This document shows, piece by piece, positions 37,031 through 50,829 of a stretch of DNA of 64,000 nt. The DNA is taken from assembly GCA_037953625.1 (NCBI GenBank), contig CM075656.1, positions 62,205,001-62,269,000 of the forward strand, given 5' to 3'. The notes beneath the pieces are model-generated. The model worked only from the letters and a program-made list of their open reading frames with translations. It ran no database searches and was not told the DNA's origin. The position numbers were made by a program, and so were the translations under genes. Position 1 is the first letter of the stretch, and every line of letters begins with the position of its first letter. The stretch is from Crotalaria pallida. Lineage: Eukaryota; Streptophyta; Magnoliopsida; Fabales; Fabaceae.

Positions 37031-38955
37031 TTAGGACTTATAAGAACCATTAGAATGATCCTAAACACTGCTTGGTACCCCAAGGGACAGAGAGGGTGTA
37101 ACATGAGTCCTTGGAGGTTCTAACAAGTGTAGAATGGTTATGAGAGTATTCTAAAGACTTAGAATGGTCTAGGAATGTGTATTTTGACATATAAGAACCA
37201 TTTGAATAATCCAAAACATTGCTTGGTACCCCAAGGGACGTAGAGGGTGTAGCATGAGTCCTTGGAGGTTCTAACAAGTGTAGAATGGTTATGAGAGTAT
37301 TCTAAAGGCTTAGAATGGTCTAGGAATGTGTATTAAGACATATACGAACATTTAGAATGACCCTAAACATTGCTTGGTACCCTAATGGACGTAAAGAGTG
37401 TAGGATGAGTCCTTGGAGGTTCTAACAAGTGTAGAATGGTTAAGAGAGTATTCTAAAGGCATAGAATGGTCTAAGAATGTGTATTAGGACTTATAAGAAC
37501 CATTAGTATGATCCTAAACAATTCTTGGTACCCCAAGGGACGCAGAGGGTGTAGCATGAGTCCTTGGAGGTTCTAACAAGTGTAGAATGGTTATGAGAGT
37601 ATTCTAAAGGCTTAGAATGGTCTAGGAATGTGTATAAGGACTTATAAGAACCATTAGAATGATCCTAATCATTGCTTGGTACCCCAAGGGACGTAGAGGG
37701 TGTAACATGAGTCCTTGGAGGTTCTAACAAGTGTAGAATGGTTATGAGAGTATTCTAAAGGCTTAGAATGGTGTAGGAATGTGATTAGGACTTAGAAGAA
37801 CCATTAGAATGATCCTAAACATTGCTTGGTACCCCAAGGGACTGAGAGGGTGTAACATGAGTCCTTGGAGGTTCTAACAAGTGTAGAATGGTTATGAGAG
37901 TATTCTAAAGACTTAGAATGGTCTAGGAATGTGTATTTTGACATATAAGAACCATTTGAACAATCCAAAACATTGCTTGGTACCCCAAGGGACGTAGAGG
38001 GTGTAGCATGAGTCCTTGGAGGTTCTAACAAGTGTAGAATGGTTATGAGAGTATTCTAAAGGCTTAGAATGGTCTAGGAATGTGTATTAAGACATATACG
38101 AACATTTAGAATGACCCTAAACATTGCTTGGTACCCTAATGGACGTAAAGAGTGTAGGATGAGTCCTTGGAGGTTCTAACAAGTGTATAATGGTTATGAG
38201 AGTATTCTAAAGGTTTAGAATGGTCTAGGAATGTGATTAGGACTTAGAAGAACCATTAGAATGATCCTAAACATTGCTTGGTACCCCAAGGGACGGAGAG
38301 GGTGTACATTGAGTCCTTGGAGGTTCTAACAAGTGTAGAATGGTTATGAGAGTATTCTAAAGGCTTAGAATGGTCTAGGAATGTGATTAGGACTTAGAAG
38401 AACCATTAGAATGATCCTAAACATTGCTTGGTACCCCAAGGGACGGAGAGGGTGTAACATGAGTCCTTGGAGGTTCTAACAAGTGTAGAATGGTTATGAG
38501 AGTATTCTAAAGACTTAGAATGGTCTAGGAATGTGTATTTTGACATATAAGAACCATTTGAACAATCCAAAACATTGCTTGGTACCCCAAGGGACGTAGA
38601 GGGTGTAGCATGAGTCCTTGGAGGTTCTAACAAGTGTATAATGTTTATGAGAGTATTCTAAAGGCTTAGAATGGTCTAGGAATGTGTATAAGGACTTATA
38701 AGAACCATTAGAATGATCCTAATCATTGCTTGGTACCCCAAGGGACGTAGAGGGTGTAGCATGAGTCCTTGGAGGTTCTAACAAGTGTAGAATGGTTATG
38801 AGAGTATTCTAAAGGCTTAGAATGGTCTAGGAATGTGTATTAGGACTTATAAGAACCATTAGAATGATCCTATACATTGCTTGGTACCCCAAGGGACGTA
38901 GAGGGTGTAACATGAGTCCTTGGAGGTTCTAACAAGTGTAGAATGGTTATGAGAG
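37031..38955 (+). repeat. Mixed monomers, no clear long HOR, with tgtacattgag variant
   Basis: This stretch holds ordinary T1-T5 monomers without a long repeat unit that I can define. It includes gggacagag (37,085-37,093), ggtgtaggaatgtg with a G in place of C (about 37,772) and the tgtacattgag variant (about 38,304). The last form is also seen near 35,739 and equals the usual tgtaacatgag with two adjacent changes. Private variants are denser here than in the recent HOR blocks, as expected of older copies. Confidence 0.6.
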
Positions 38956-39890
38956 TATTCTAAACACTTAGAATGGTCTAGGAATGTGTATTTTGACATA
39001 TAAGAACCATTTGAACAATCCAAAACATTGCTTGGTACCCCAAGGGACGTAGAGGGTGTAGCATGAGTCCTTGGAGGTTCTAACAAGTGTAGAATGGTTA
39101 TGAGAGTATTCTAAAGGCTTAGAATGGTCTAGGAATGTGATTAGGACTTAGAAGAACCATTAGAATGATCCTAAACATTGCTCGGTACCCCAAGCGACGG
39201 AGAGGGTGTAACATGAGTCCTTGGAGGTTCTAACAAGTGTAGAATGGTTATGAGAGTATTCTAAAGACTTAGAATGGTCTAGGAATGTGTATTTTGACAT
39301 ATAAGAACCATTTGAACAATCCAAAACATTGCTTGGTACCCCAAGGGACGTAGAGGGTGTAGCATGAGTCCTTGGAGGTTCTAACAAGTGTAGAATGGTT
39401 ATGAGAGTATTCTAAAGGCTTAGAATGGTCTAGGAATGTGTATTAAGACATATACGAACATTTAGAATGACCCTAAACATTGCCTGGTACCCTAATGGAC
39501 GTAAAGAGTGTAGGATGAGTCCTTGGAGGTTCTAACAAGTGTAGAATGGTTAAGAGAGTATTCTAAAGGCATAGAATGGTCTAGAAATGTGTATTAGGAC
39601 TTATAAGAACCATTAGTATGATCCTAAACAATTCTTGGTACCCCAAGGGACGCAGAGGGTGTAGCATGAGTCCTTGGAGGTTCTAACAAGTGTAGAATGG
39701 TTATGAGAGTATTCTAAAGGCTTAGAATGGTCTAGGAATGTGATTAGGACTTAGAAGAACCATTAGAATGATCCTAAACATTGCTTGGTACCCCAAGGGA
39801 CAGAGAGGGTGTAACATGAGTCCTTGGAGGTTCTAACAAGTGTAGAATGGTTATGAGAGTATTCTAAAGACTTAGAATGGTCTAGGAATG
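38955..39890 (+). repeat. Variant-rich block, left copy (offset 4,525 then 4,374 bp)
   Basis: A string of rare variants here, ctaaacactta (38,960), gctcggtacc with aagcgacgg (39,180), tgcctggtacc in a T5 (39,481) and ggtctagaaatg (39,578), recurs in order at 43,480-44,265. The offset is 4,525 bp up to 39,265 and 4,374 bp from about 39,416, so exactly one 151-bp monomer present here is absent from the other copy. The aaatg form creates a TCTAGA site at 39,580. Confidence 0.87.
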
Positions 39891-40249
39891 TGTATTTTGA
39901 CATATAAGAACCATTTGAATAATCCAAAACATTGCTTGGTACCCCAAGGGACGTAGAGGGTGTAGCATGAGTCCTTGGAGGTTCTAACAAGTGTAGAATG
40001 GTTATGAGAGTATTCTAAAGGCTTAGAATGGTCTAGGAATGTGTATTAAGACATATACGAACATTTAGAATGACCCTAAACATTGCTTGGTACCCTAATG
40101 GACGTAAAGAGTGTAGGATGAGTCCTTGGAGGTTCCAACAAGTGTAAAATGGTTAAGAGAGTATTGTAAAGGCATAGAATGGTCTAAGAATGTGTATTAG
40201 GACTTATAAGAACCATTAGTATGATCCTAAACAATTCTTGGTACCCCAA

Positions 40250-42900
40250 GGGACGCAGAGGGTGTAGCATGAGTCCTTGGAGGTTCTAACAAGTGTAGAA
40301 TGGTTATGAGAGTATTCTAAAGGCTTAGAATGGTCTAGGAATGTGTATAAGGACTTATAAGAACCATTAGAATGATCCTAATCATTGCTTGGTACCCCAA
40401 GGGACGTAGAGGGTGTAACATGAGTCCTTGGAGGTTCTAACAAGTGTAGAATGGTTATGAGAGTATTCTAAAGGCTTAGAATGGTCTAGGAATGTGTATA
40501 AGGACTTATAAGAACCATTAAAATGATCCTAATCATTGCTTGGTACCCCAAGGGTCGTAGAGGGTGTAACATGAGTCCTTGGAGGTTCTAACAAGTGTAG
40601 AATGGTTATGAGAGTATTCTAAAGGCATAGAATGGTCTAGGAATGTGTATTAGGACTTATAAGAACCATTAGTATGATCCTAAACAATTCTTGGTACCCC
40701 AAGGGACGCAGAGGGTGTAGCATGAGTCCTTGGAGGTTCTAACAAGTGTAGAATGGTTATGAGAGTATTCTAAAGGCTTAGAATGGTCTAGGAATGTGTA
40801 TAAGGACTTATAAGAACCATTAGAATGATTCTAAACATTGCTTGGTACCCCAAGGGACGTAGAGGGTGTAACATGAGTCCTTGGAGGTTCTAACAAGTGT
40901 AGAATGGTTATGAGAGTATTCTAAAGACTTAGAATGGTCTAGGAATGTGTATAAGGACTTATAAGAACCATTAGAATGATTCTAAACATTGCTTGGTACC
41001 CCAAGGGACGTAGAGGGTGTAACATGAGTCCTTGGAGGTTCTAACAAGTGTAGAATGGTTATGAGAGTATTCTAAAGACTTAGAATGGTCTAGGAATGTG
41101 TATTAGGACTTATAAGAACCATTAGAATGATCCTATACATTGCTTGGTACCCCAAGGGACGTAGAGGGTGTAACATGAGTCCTTGGAGGTTCTAACAAGT
41201 GTAGAATGGTTATGAGAGTATTCTAAAGACTTAGAATGGTCTAGGAATGTGTATTTTGACATATAAGAACCATTTGAACAATCCAAAACATTGCTTGGTA
41301 CCCCAAGGGACGTAGAGGGTGTAGCATGAGTCTTTGGAGGTTCTAACAAGTGTAGAATGGTTATGAGAGTATTCTAAAGGCTTAGAATGGTCTAGGAATG
41401 TGATTAGGACTTAGAAGAACCATTAGAATGATCCTAAACATTGCTTGGTACCCCAAGGGACGGAGAGGGTGTAACATGAGTCCTTGGAGGTTCTAACAAG
41501 TGTAGAATGGTTATGAGAGTATTCTAAAGACTTAGAATGGTCTAGGAATGTGTATTAGGACTTATAAGAACCATTAGAATGATCCTATACATTGCTTGGT
41601 ACCCCAAGGGACGTAGAGGGTGTAACATGAGTCCTTGGAGGTTGTAACAAGTGTAGAATGGTTATGAGAGTATTCTAAAGACTTAGAATGGTCTAGGAAT
41701 GTGTATTTTGACATATAAGAACCATTTGAACAATCCAAAACATTGCTTGGTACCCCAAGGGACGTAGAGGGTGTAGCATGAGTCTTTGGAGGTTCTAACA
41801 AGTGTAAAATGGTTATGAGAGTATTCTAAAGGCTTAGAATGGTCTAGGAATGTGATTAGGACTTAGAAGAACCATTAGAATGATCCTAAACATTGCTTGG
41901 TACCCCAAGGGACGGAGAGGGTGTAACAAGAGTCCTTGGAGGTTCTAACAAGTGTAGAATGATTATGAGAGTATTCTAAAGACTTAGAATGGTCTAGGAA
42001 TGTGTATTTTGACATATAAGAACCATTTGAACAATCCAAAACATTGCTTGGTACCCCAAGGGACGTAGAGGGTGTAGCATGAGTCCTTGGAGGTTCTAAC
42101 AAGTGTAGAATGGTTATGAGAGTATTCTAAAGGCTTAGAATGGTCTAGGAATGTGTATTAAGACATATACGAACATTTAGAATGACCCTAAACATTGCTT
42201 GGTACCCTAATGGACGTAAAGAGTGTAGGATGAGTCCTTGGAGGTTCTAACAAGTGTAGAATGGTTAAGAGAGTATTCTAAAGGCATAGAATGGTCTAGG
42301 AATGTGTATTAGGACTTATAAGAACCATTAGTATCATCCTAAACAATTCTTGGTACCCCAAGGGACGCAGAGGGTGTAGCATGAGTCCTTGGAGGTTCTA
42401 ACAAGTGTAGAATGGTTATGAGAGTATTCTAAAGGCTTAGAATGGTCTAGGAATGTGTATAAGGACTTATAAGAACCATTAGAATGATCCTAATCATTGC
42501 TTGGTACCCCAAGGGACGTAGAGGGTGTAACATGAGTCCTTGGAGGTTCTAACAAGTGTAGAATGGTTATGAGAGTATTCTAAAGGCATAGAATGGTCTA
42601 GGAATGTGTATTAGGACTTTTAAGAACCATTAGTATGATCCTAAACAATTCTTGGTACCCCAAGGGACGCAGAGGGTGTAGCATGAGTCCTTGGAGGTTC
42701 TAACAAGTGTAGAATGGCTATGAGAGTATTCTAAAGGCTTAGAATGGTCTAGGAATGTGTATAAGGACTTATAAGAACCATTAGAATGATCCTAAACATT
42801 GCTTGGTACCCCAAGGGACGTAGAGGGTGTAACATGAGTCCTTGGAGGTTCTAACAAGTGTAGAATGGTTATGGGAGTATTCTAAAGGCTTAGAATGGTC
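40250..42900 (+). repeat. 2.65-kb block, left copy of a pair 6,789 bp apart
   Basis: Matches 47,040-49,690 at an offset of 6,789 bp (45 monomers). Shared markers are cattaaaatg (40,518), the hybrid pair at 40,818, ggttgtaacaag (about 41,642), gtaacaagagtcc with gaatgattatg (about 41,926 and 41,958), tagtatcatcc (42,331), ggacttttaag (42,616) and atgggagtatt (42,872). A difference is gggtcgtag at about 40,553 against gggacgtag. The match ends near 42,900, where gtgtattagg meets gtgtataagg. Confidence 0.87.
40818..41119 (+). repeat. Adjacent duplicated hybrid monomer pair (attctaaac)
   Basis: Monomers at 40,818 and 40,969 both start cattagaatgattctaaac and have aaagacttag. They appear the same except for the outgoing linker, gtgtataagg and then gtgtattagg. 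Because aaagacttag normally leads to gtgtattttgac, both are recombinant types. The same pair occurs at about 47,607 and 47,758 inside the 6,789-bp duplication. This is the clearest single-monomer duplication in the window. Confidence 0.8.
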
Positions 42901-43479
42901 TAGGAATGTGTATTAGGACTTATAAGAACCATTAGAATGATCCTATACATTGCTTGGTACCCCAAGGGACGTAGAGGGTGTAACATGAGTCCTTGGAGGT
43001 TCTAACAAGTGTAGAATGGTTATGAGAGTATTCTAAAGACTTAGAATGGTCTAGGAATGTGTATTTTGACATATAAGAACCATTTGAACAATCCAAAACA
43101 TTGCTTGGTACCCCAAGGGACGTAGAGGGTGTAGCATGAGTCCTTGGAGGTTCTAACAAGTGTAGAATGGTTATGAGAGTATTCTAAAGGCTTAGAATGG
43201 TCTAGGAATGTGATTAGGACTTAGAAGAACCATTAGAATGATCCTAAACATTGCTTGGTACCCCAAGGGACGGAGAGGGTGTAACATGAGTCCTTGGAGG
43301 TTCTAACAAGTGTAGAATGGTTATGAGAGTATTCTAAAGACTTAGAATGGTCTAGGAATGTGTATTTTGACATATAAGAACCATTTGAATAATCCAAAAC
43401 ATTGCTTGGTACCCCAAGGGACGTAGAGGGTGTAGCATGAGTCCTTGGAGGTTCTAACAAGTGTAGAATGGTTATGAGA

Positions 43480-44265
43480 GTATTCTAAACACTTAGAATG
43501 GTCTAGGAATGTGTATTTTGACATATAAGAACCATTTGAACAATCCAAAACATTGCTTGGTACCCCAAGGGACGTAGAGGGTGTAGCATGAGTCCTTGGA
43601 GGTTCTAACAAGTGTAGAATGGTTATGAGAGTATTCTAAAGGCTTAGAATGGTCTAGGAATGTGATTAGGACTTAGAAGAACCATTAGAATGATCCTAAA
43701 CATTGCTCGGTACCCCAAGCGACGGAGAGGGTGTAACATGAGTCCTTGGAGGTTCTAACAAGTGTAGAATGGTTATGAGAGTATTCTAAAGGCTTAGAAT
43801 GGTCTAGGAATGTGTATTAAGACATATACGAACATTTAGAATGACCCTAAACATTGCCTGGTACCCTAATGGACGTAAAGAGTGTAGGATGAGTCCTTGG
43901 AGGTTCTAACAAGTGTAGAATGGTTAAGAGAGTATTCTAAAGGCATAGAATGGTCTAGAAATGTGTATTAGGACTTATAAGAACCATTAGTATGATCCTA
44001 AACAATTCTTGGTACCCCAAGGGACGCAGAGGGTGTAGCATGAGTCCTTGGAGGTTCTAACAAGTGTAGAATGGTTATGAGAGTATTCTAAAGGCTTAGA
44101 ATGGTCTAGGAATGTGATTAGGACTTAGAAGAACCATTAGAATGATCCTAAACATTGCTTGGTACCCCAAGGGACAGAGAGGGTGTAACATGAGTCCTTG
44201 GAGGTTCTAACAAGTGTAGAATGGTTATGAGAGTATTCTAAAGACTTAGAATGGTCTAGGAATGT
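43480..44265 (+). repeat. Variant-rich block, right copy lacking one monomer
   Basis: This is the partner of 38,955-39,890. At about 43,784-43,790 the sequence passes from aaaggcttag straight into the T5 linker, skipping the T2 monomer present in the left copy near 39,266-39,416. Both copies keep gctcggtacc, aagcgacgg, tgcctgg, ggtctagaaatg (TCTAGA at 43,954) and gggacagag. Loss of exactly one repeat fits unequal exchange or slippage in register. Confidence 0.86.
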
Positions 44266-47039
44266 GTATTAGGACTTATAAGAACCATTAGAATGATCCT
44301 AATCATTGCTTGGTACCCCAAGGGACGTAGAGGGTGTAACATGAGTCCTTGGAGGTTCTAACAAGTGTAGAATGGTTATGAGAGTATTCTAAAGGCATAG
44401 AATGGTCTAGGAATGTGTATTAGGACTTTTAAGAACCATTAGTATGATCCTAAACAATTTTTGGTACCCCAAGGGACGCAGAGGGTGTAGCATGAGTCCT
44501 TGGAGGTTCTAACAAGTGTAGAATGGTTATGAGAGTATTCTAAAGGCTTAGAATGGTCTAGGAATGTGTATAAGGACTTATAAGAACCATTAGAATGATC
44601 CTAAACATTGCTTGGTACCCCAAGGGACGTAGAGGGTGTAACATGAGTCCTTGGAGGTTCTAACAAGTGTAGAATGGTTATGAGAGTATTCTAAAGACTT
44701 AGAATGGTCTAGGAATGTGTATTTTGACATATAAGAACCATTTGAACAATCCAAAACATTGCTTGGTACCCCAAGGGACGCAGAGGGTGTAGCATGAGTC
44801 CTTGGAGGTTCTAACAAGTGTAGAATGGTTATGAGAGTATTCTAAAGGCTTAGAATGGTCTAGGAATGTGTATAAGGACTTATAAGAACCATTAGAATGA
44901 TCCTAATCATTGCTTGGTACCCCAAGGGACGTAGAGGGTGTAACATGAGTCCTTGGAGGTTCTAACAAGTGTAGAATGGTTATGAGAGTATTCTAAAGAC
45001 TTAGAATGGTCTAGGAATGTGTATTAGGACTTATAAGAACCATTAGAATGATCCTAATCATTGCTTGGTACCCCAAGGGACGTAGAGGGTGTAACATGAG
45101 TCCTTGGAGGTTCTAACAAGTGTAGAATGGTTATGAGAGTATTCTAAAGGCATAGAATGGTCTAGGAATGTGTATTAGGACTTTTAAGAACCATTAGTAT
45201 GATCCTAAACAATTCTTGGTACCCCAAGGGACGCAGAGGGTGTAGCATGAGTCCTTGGAGGTTCTAACAAGTGTAGAATGGTTATGAGAGTATTCTAAAG
45301 GCTTAGAATGGTCTAGGAATGTGATTAGGACTTAGAAGAACCATTAGAATGATCCTAAACATTGCTTGGTACCCCAAGGGACGGAGAGGGTGTAACATGA
45401 GTCCTTGGAGGTTCTAACAAGTGTAGAATGGTTATGAGAGTATTCTAAAGACTTAGAATGGTCTAGGAATGTGTATTTTGACATATAAGAACCATTTGAA
45501 TAATCCAAAACATTGCTTGGTACCCCAAGGGACGTAGAGGGTGTAGCATGAGTCCTTGGAGGTTCTAACAAGTGTAGAATGGTTATGAGAGTATTCTAAA
45601 GGCTTAGAATGGTCTAGGAATGTGTATTAAGACATATACGAACATTTAGAATGACCCTAAACATTGCTTGGTACCCTAATGGACGTAAAGAGTGTAGGAT
45701 GAGTCCTTGGAGGTTCTAACAAGTGTAGAATGGTTAAGAGAGTATTCTAAAGGCATAGAATGGTCTAGGAATGTGTATTAGGACTTATAAGAACCATTAG
45801 TATGATCCTAAACAATTCTTGGTACCCCAAGGGACGCAGAGGGTGTAGCATGAGTCCTTGGAGGTTCTAACAAGTGTAGAATGGTTATGAGAGTATTCTA
45901 AAGGCTTAGAATGGTCTAGGAATGGGTATAAGGACTTATAAGAACCATTAGAATGATCCTAATCATTGCTTGGTACCCCAAGGGACGTAGAGGGTGTAAC
46001 ATGAGTCCTTGGAGGTTCTAACAAGTGTAGAATGGTTATGAGAGTATTCTAAAGGCTTAGAATGGTCTAGGAATGTGTATAAGGACTTATAAGAACCATT
46101 AAAATGATCCTAATCATTGCTTGGTACCCCAAGGGACGTAGAGGGTGTAACATGAGTCCTTGGAGGTTCTAACAAGTGTAGAATGGTTATGAGAGTATTC
46201 TAAAGGCATAGAATGGTCTAGGAATGTGTATTAGGACTTATAAGAACCATTAGCATGATCCTAAACAATTTTTGGTACCCCAAGGGACGCAGAGGGTGTA
46301 GCATGAGTCCTTGGAGGTTCTAACAAGTGTAGAATGGTTATGAGAGTATTCTAAAGGCTTAGAATGGTCTAGGAATGTGTATAAGGACTTATAAGAACCA
46401 TTAGAATGATCCTAAACATTGCCTGGTACCCCAAGGGACGTAGAGGGTGTAACATGAGTCCTTGGAGGTTCTAACAAGTGTAGAATGGTTATGAGAGTAT
46501 TCTAAAGACTTAGAATGGTCTAGGAATGTGTATTTTGACATATAAGAACCATTTGAACAATCCAAAACATTGCTTGGTACCCCAAGGGACGTAGAGGGTG
46601 TAGCATGAGTCCTTGGAGGTTCTAACAAGTGTAGAATGGTTATGAGAGTATTCTAAAGACTTAGAATGGTCTAGGAATGTGTATTTTGACATATAAGAAC
46701 CATTTGAACAATCCAAAACATTGCTTGGTACCCCAAGGGACGTAGAGGGTGTAGCATGAGTCCTTGGAGGTTCTAACAAGTGTAGAATGGTTATGAGAGT
46801 ATTCTAAAGGCTTAGAATGGTCTAGGAATGTGTATTAGGACTTATAAGAACCATTAGAATGATCCTAAACATTGCTTGGTACCCCAAGGGACGTAGAGGG
46901 TGTAACATGAGTCCTTGGAGGTTCTAACAAGTGTAGAATGGTTATGAGAGTATTCTAAAGACTTAGAATGGTCTAGGAATGTGTATTTTGACATATAAGA
47001 ACCATTTGAACAATCCAAAACATTGCTTGGTACCCCAAG

Positions 47040-49690
47040 GGACGCAGAGGGTGTAGCATGAGTCCTTGGAGGTTCTAACAAGTGTAGAATGGTTATGAGA
47101 GTATTCTAAAGGCTTAGAATGGTCTAGGAATGTGTATAAGGACTTATAAGAACCATTAGAATGATCCTAATCATTGCTTGGTACCCCAAGGGACGTAGAG
47201 GGTGTAACATGAGTCCTTGGAGGTTCTAACAAGTGTAGAATGGTTATGAGAGTATTCTAAAGGCTTAGAATGGTCTAGGAATGTGTATAAGGACTTATAA
47301 GAACCATTAAAATGATCCTAATCATTGCTTGGTACCCCAAGGGACGTAGAGGGTGTAACATGAGTCCTTGGAGGTTCTAACAAGTGTAGAATGGTTATGA
47401 GAGTATTCTAAAGGCATAGAATGGTCTAGGAATGTGTATTAGGACTTATAAGAACCATTAGTATGATCCTAAACAATTCTTGGTACCCCAAGGGACGCAG
47501 AGGGTGTAGCATGAGTCCTTGGAGGTTCTAACAAGTGTAGAATGGTTATGAGAGTATTCTAAAGGCTTAGAATGGTCTAGGAATGTGTATAAGGACTTAT
47601 AAGAACCATTAGAATGATTCTAAACATTGCTTGGTACCCCAAGGGACGTAGAGGGTGTAACATGAGTCCTTGGAGGTTCTAACACGTGTAGAATGGTTAT
47701 GAGAGTATTCTAAAGACTTAGAATGGTCTAGGAATGTGTATAAGGACTTATAAGAACCATTAGAATGATTCTAAACATTGCTTGGTACCCCAAGGGACGT
47801 AGAGGGTGTAACATGAGTCCTTGGAGGTTCTAACAAGTGTAGAATGGTTATGAGAGTATTCTAAAGACTTAGAATGGTCTAGGAATGTGTATTAGGACTT
47901 ATAAGAACCATTAGAATGATCCTATACATTGCTTGGTACCCCAAGGGACGTAGAGGGTGTAACATGAGTCCTTGGAGGTTCTAACAAGTGTAGAATGGTT
48001 ATGAGAGTATTCTAAAGACTTAGAATGGTCTAGGAATGTGTATTTTGACATATAAGAACCATTTGAACAATCCAAAACATTGCTTGGTACCCCAAGGGAC
48101 GTAGAGGGTGTAGCATGAGTCTTTGGAGGTTCTAACAAGTGTAGAATGGTTATGAGAGTATTCTAAAGGCTTAGAATGGTCTAGGAATGTGATTAGGACT
48201 TAGAAGAACCATTAGAATGATCCTAAACATTGCTTGGTACCCCAAGGGACGGAGAGGGTGTAACATGAGTCCTTGGAGGTTCTAACAAGTGTAGAATGGT
48301 TATGAGAGTATTCTAAAGACTTAGAATGGTCTAGGAATGTGTATTAGGACTTATAAGAACCATTAGAATGATCCTATACATTGCTTGGTACCCCAAGGGA
48401 CGTAGAGGGTGTAACATGAGTCCTTGGAGGTTGTAACAAGTGTAGAATGGTTATGAGAGTATTCTAAAGACTTAGAATGGTCTAGGAATGTGTATTTTGA
48501 CATATAAGAACCATTTGAACAATCCAAAACATTGCTTGGTACCCCAAGGGACGTAGAGGGTGTAGCATGAGTCTTTGGAGGTTCTAACAAGTGTAAAATG
48601 GTTATGAGAGTATTCTAAAGGCTTAGAATGGTCTAGGAATGTGATTAGGACTTAGAAGAACCATTCGAATGATCCTAAACATTGCTTGGTACCCCAAGGG
48701 ACGGAGAGGGTGTAACAAGAGTCCTTGGAGGTTCTAACAAGTGTAGAATGATTATGAGAGTATTCTAAAGACTTAGAATGGTCTAGGAATGTGTATTTTG
48801 ACATATAAGAACCATTTGAACAATCCAAAACATTGCTTGGTACCCCAAGGGACGTAGAGGGTGTAGCATGAGTCCTTGGAGGTTCTAACAAGTGTAGAAT
48901 GGTTATGAGAGTATTCTAAAGGCTTAGAATTGTCTAGGAATGTGTATTAAGACATATACGAACATTTAGAATGACCCTAAACATTGCTTGGTACCCTAAT
49001 GGACGTAAAGAGTGTAGGATGAGTCCTTGGAGGTTCTAACAAGTGTAGAATGGTTAAGAGAGTATTCTAAAGGCATAGAATGGTCTAGGAATGTGTATTA
49101 GGACTTATAAGAACCATTAGTATCATCCTAAACAATTCTTGGTACCCCAAGGGACGCAGAGGGTGTAGCATGAGTCCTTGGAGGTTCTAACAAGTGTAGA
49201 ATGGTTATGAGAGTATTCTAAAGGCTTAGAATGGTCTAGGAATGTGTATAAGGACTTATAAGAACCATTAGAATGATCCTAATCATTGCTTGGTACCCCA
49301 AGGGACGTAGAGGGTGTAACATGAGTCCTTGGAGGTTCTAACAAGTGTAGAATGGTTATGAGAGTATTCTAAAGGCATAGAATGGTCTAGGAATGTGTAT
49401 TAGGACTTTTAAGAACCATTAGTATGATCCTAAACAATTCTTGGTACCCCAAGGGACGCAGAGGGTGTAGCATGAGTCCTTGGAGGTTCTAACAAGTGTA
49501 GAATGGTTATGAGAGTATTCTAAAGGCTTAGAATGGTCTAGGAATGTGTATAAGGACTTATAAGAACCATTAGAATGATCCTAAACATTGCTTGGTACCC
49601 CAAGGGACGTAGAGGGTGTAACATGAGTCCTTGGAGGTTCTAACAAGTGTAGAATGGTTATGGGAGTATTCTAAAGGCTTAGAATGGTCT
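47040..49690 (+). repeat. 2.65-kb block, right copy of a pair 6,789 bp apart
   Basis: Partner of 40,250-42,900. Private differences here include ctaacacgtg (about 47,681), cattcgaatg (48,662), which adds a CpG, and gaattgtctagg (about 48,927). The two copies are separated by about 4 kb of other satellite, so this is either a spaced duplication or a tandem one whose left unit was later altered. Confidence 0.86.
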
Positions 49691-50743
49691 AGGAATGTGT
49701 ATAAGGACTTATAAGAACCATTAGAATGATCCTAATCATTGCTTGGTACCCCAAGGGACGTAGAGGGTGTAACATGAGCCCTTGGAGGTTCTAACAAGTG
49801 TAGAATGGTTATGAGAGTATTCTAAAGGCTTAGAATGGTCTAGGAATGTGTATTAGGACTTATAAGAACCATTAGAATGATCCAAAACATTGCTTGGTAC
49901 CCCAAGGGACGTAGAGGGTGTAACATGAGTCCTTGGAGGTTCTAACAAGTGTAGAATGGTTATGAGAGTATTCTAAAGACATAGAATGGTCTAGGAATGT
50001 GTATTTTGACATATAAGAACCATTTGAACAATCCAAAACATTGCTTGGTACCCCAAGGGACGGAGAGGGTGTAGCATGAGTCCTTGGAGGTTCTAACAAG
50101 TGTAGAATGGTTATGAGAGTATTCTAAAGGCTTAGAATGGTCTAGGAATGTGATTAGGACTTAGAAGAACCATTAGAATGATCCAAAACATTGCTTGGTA
50201 CCCCAAGGGACGGAGAGGGTGTAACATGAGTCCTTGGAGGTTCTAACAAGTGTAGAATGGTTATGAGAGTATTCTAAAGACTTAGAATGGTCTAGGAATG
50301 TGTATTTTGACCTATAAGAACCATTTGAACAATCCAAAACATTGCTTGGTACCCCAAGGGACGTAGAGGGTGTAGCATGAGTCCTTGGAGGTTCTAACAA
50401 GTGTAGAATGGTTATGAGAGTATTCTAAAGGCTTAGAATGGTCTAGGAATGTGTGTAAGGACTTATAAGAACCATTAGAATGTTCCTAATCATTGCTTGG
50501 TACCCGAAGGGACGTAGAGGGTGTAACATGAGTCCTTGGAGGTTCTAACAAGTGTAGAATGGTTATGAGAGTATTCTAAAGGCATAGAATGGTCTAGGAA
50601 TGTGTATTAGGACTTATAAGAACCATTAGTATGATCCTAAACAATTCTTGGTACCCCAAGGGACGCAGAGGGTGTAGCATGAGTCCTTGGAGGTTCTAAC
50701 AAGTGTAGAATGGTTATGAGAGTATTCTAAAGGCTTAGAATGG

Positions 50744-50749
50744 TCTAGA
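50744..50749 (+). other. 1-bp deletion creating a TCTAGA site
   Basis: The usual ggtctaggaatg is ggtctagaatg here, one G short, which creates TCTAGA. Elsewhere the satellite lacks this site except at 39,580 and 43,954, where a G-to-A change makes it. It could be a private variant or a homopolymer-type sequencing error. Confidence 0.75.
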
Positions 50750-50829
50750 ATGTGTATAAGGACTTATAAGAACCATTAGAATGATCCTAATCATTGCTTG
50801 GTACCCCAAGGGATGCAGAGGGTGTAGCA

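Noticed and set aside
43342..43611. Longest open frame, 89 codons on the minus strand (also at 46,510 and 56,013)
   Set aside because: It is the same spurious frame, extended because two T2-type monomers are adjacent or a linker variant removes the stop. There is no recognisable domain.
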